Source: Gammaproteobacteria bacterium
Lineage (GTDB): Bacteria > Pseudomonadota > Gammaproteobacteria > Ga0077554 > Ga007554
Length of the DNA: 64,000 nucleotides
Direction: 5' to 3'
Assembly: GCA_021731145.1 (NCBI GenBank)
Contig: JAKFXX010000002.1
Location: 1-64,000, forward strand
In this document: positions 63,014 through 64,000 of the stretch, piece after piece
Numbering within the stretch: the first letter of the stretch is position 1
Layout: every line of letters starts with the position of its first letter
Program-made: the position numbers and the translations under genes
The notes under the pieces: model-generated
What the model was told of the DNA's origin: nothing
Database searches by the model: none
The model's input: only the letters and a program-made list of their open reading frames with translations

Positions 63014-64000
63014 TTAACCTTCTATCGGCTCCTCCAGACAGAAACCGGCGCTGTCCGAGTTAGGATGCCCTATCCACTGGCTATCGACGATAGCACGATC
63101 CACCGCGACGACACGGATCACATAACCGCAGGGCTTCATGCCCGTGGTATCGAGCGTCCAGGCATCGCCCGGCGCGGGTAAGGTATTGACCAAACCCGAA
63201 CTCGGACTCGGTATCGCCTCGCCGGGATCATTGACTGTGGGTTCGACACCCAGGCTGTAACTGCCAAGATAATCATCGCGCGCGATGAAGTTGCCGGAGA
63301 GCACAGTACCGGGCTGGAATTTGCCGCAGTTTCCAGCGCCGATGGTGATGTCGATCGACGCCTCCGGCCCGGTGTTGTCGAGTTGGATCACATGGGTATC
63401 GGTGCCTTGCAGGATACCGCCGCCATCATAGGTGGATAGCCTGACATACCACCTGGCGTCGCCCGCCGTGTCCCACTGGGCGAGCAATAGCATCGCGTTT
63501 TGCGTGAACGGCAGATAATCGAAGCGTTTGGTGATGGAATTGGCCTTGTGGGTACTGAAAATCCCGTTCTGATCTTCCACTAACAGGTCGGTGAGTACCG
63601 GCGTCCAAATCAACTGATCCTGACTAACCTCGACAACGTAGCTGTAACCAGAAACCGGGAACCCTTGCACTGTCACACGACCGGCAAAGGGACAAGGTCT
63701 GCCCAGCGTATCGGGTGGCAAATTATTAAGGGCGAACTTGGCATCGGGTGTTGTCAGGCCGGTAACGCCATTGATATAAGGGACAGGTATGCCACCCATA
63801 TTCAAGATCTTACCCGCCGGAGCCAGAGAAGACGGCGCGATATTGATTAGCGTCTCCTCGCGATTACCCCACGTCGGCACCTGGTTCGGATTGGCGCAAG
63901 GCACGGGTTCGCTCCACGACAGAATGGCGCGGATGCGCACCACCTTTGGCCCCTTCTTGCAGTTTTGGCGATACTGGTTGAGATCAACTGGCAGGCGCAC
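63014..64000 (-). CDS. Unrecognised protein, partial at the right edge
   Basis: The frame is open to the window end, so the true start lies outside. The visible 328 residues are beta-rich and contain repeated Ig-like or cell-surface-like features (SYVVEVSQDQLIWTPVLTDL, ILQGTDTHVIQLDNTGPEAS). An extracellular or periplasmic protein is likely, but no family is recognised. It ends FCLEEPIEG and is followed by a terminator. Confidence 0.6.
   Translation of the reverse strand: MRLPVDLNQYRQNCKKGPKVVRIRAILSWSEPVPCANPNQVPTWGNREETLINIAPSSLAPAGKILNMGGIPVPYINGVTGLTTPDAKFALNNLPPDTLGRPCPFAGRVTVQGFPVSGYSYVVEVSQDQLIWTPVLTDLLVEDQNGIFSTHKANSITKRFDYLPFTQNAMLLLAQWDTAGDARWYVRLSTYDGGGILQGTDTHVIQLDNTGPEASIDITIGAGNCGKFQPGTVLSGNFIARDDYLGSYSLGVEPTVNDPGEAIPSPSSGLVNTLPAPGDAWTLDTTGMKPCGYVIRVVAVDRAIVDSQWIGHPNSDSAGFCLEEPIEG

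Overview
The window carries a molybdenum nitrogenase (nif) supercluster with flanking housekeeping genes, apparently from a diazotrophic proteobacterium, most likely a betaproteobacterium. The grounds are the rpsU-yqeY-dnaG-rpoD block, classical sigma54/NifA promoters, and a NifA with the cysteine pattern of the oxygen-sensitive alpha/beta class and no nifL beside it. The genus cannot be read from the sequence.

Layout. 1-1211 (+): end of modB and modC (molybdate uptake). 1512-10294 (-): an Anbu-type operon (circularly permuted ATP-grasp, alpha-E, Anbu peptidase, DUF2126 transglutaminase, an HPPD-like protein, a second transglutaminase). 10928-21149 (-): nifH-D-K, FeSII-like ferredoxin, ferredoxin, nifE-N-X, DUF269, CCE_0567-like, ferredoxin III, nifQ. 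21856-28251 (+), divergent from nifH: a poorly described operon with a pseudo-receiver, a NifO-fragment/tandem SagB-type nitroreductase fusion, rhodanese-ankyrin, GST and five unrecognised proteins. 28362-34717: a genomic scar and defence-like island (transposase remnant, orphan HigA, unknown 390-aa protein, MmeI-like type IIG enzyme, leuS remnant, unknown 244-aa protein). 35044-40716: redox and accessory genes (amine oxidase, Rieske protein, FAH hydrolase, aldo-keto reductase, ABM-fold protein). 40800-49007 (-): nifB-led genes (nifB, fdxN, iscA, TPR, LRV remnant, nifZ x2, DUF3024-like, nifS, nifT, a small nif protein, a DegT-like protein without the catalytic Lys, ferredoxin, 71-aa protein, SIR2-like). 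49550-52799 (+): nifA, then a second iscA-TPR-LRV module. 52913-62890: tRNA-Ile(CAU), rpoD, dnaG, yqeY, rpsU, moeB, a Kelch protein, moaA-C-D-E. The right edge holds a partial unknown gene.

The parts fit one process. ModBC supplies Mo and NifQ inserts it; NifB, NifEN, NifX and ferredoxins build FeMo-co; NifS and IscA supply Fe-S clusters; NifZ supports P-cluster maturation; NifHDK reduces N2; an FeSII-like protein may shield the enzyme from oxygen. NifA-type UAS (TGT-N10-ACA) plus sigma54 -24/-12 sites are visible before nifH, nifB and the second iscA, with weaker candidates before nifA and the 21.8-28.3 kb operon. MoaACDE/MoeB make molybdopterin, a separate Mo cofactor.

The most interesting structure is genome remodelling. 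Two MITE-like families occur (131 bp, two copies; 143-144 bp, three copies). Palindromic repeats are inserted in frame inside nifN and the type IIG gene. The iscA-TPR-LRV module is duplicated, and each copy has lost the gene the other keeps. nifU, nifV, nifW and nifL are not in this window.
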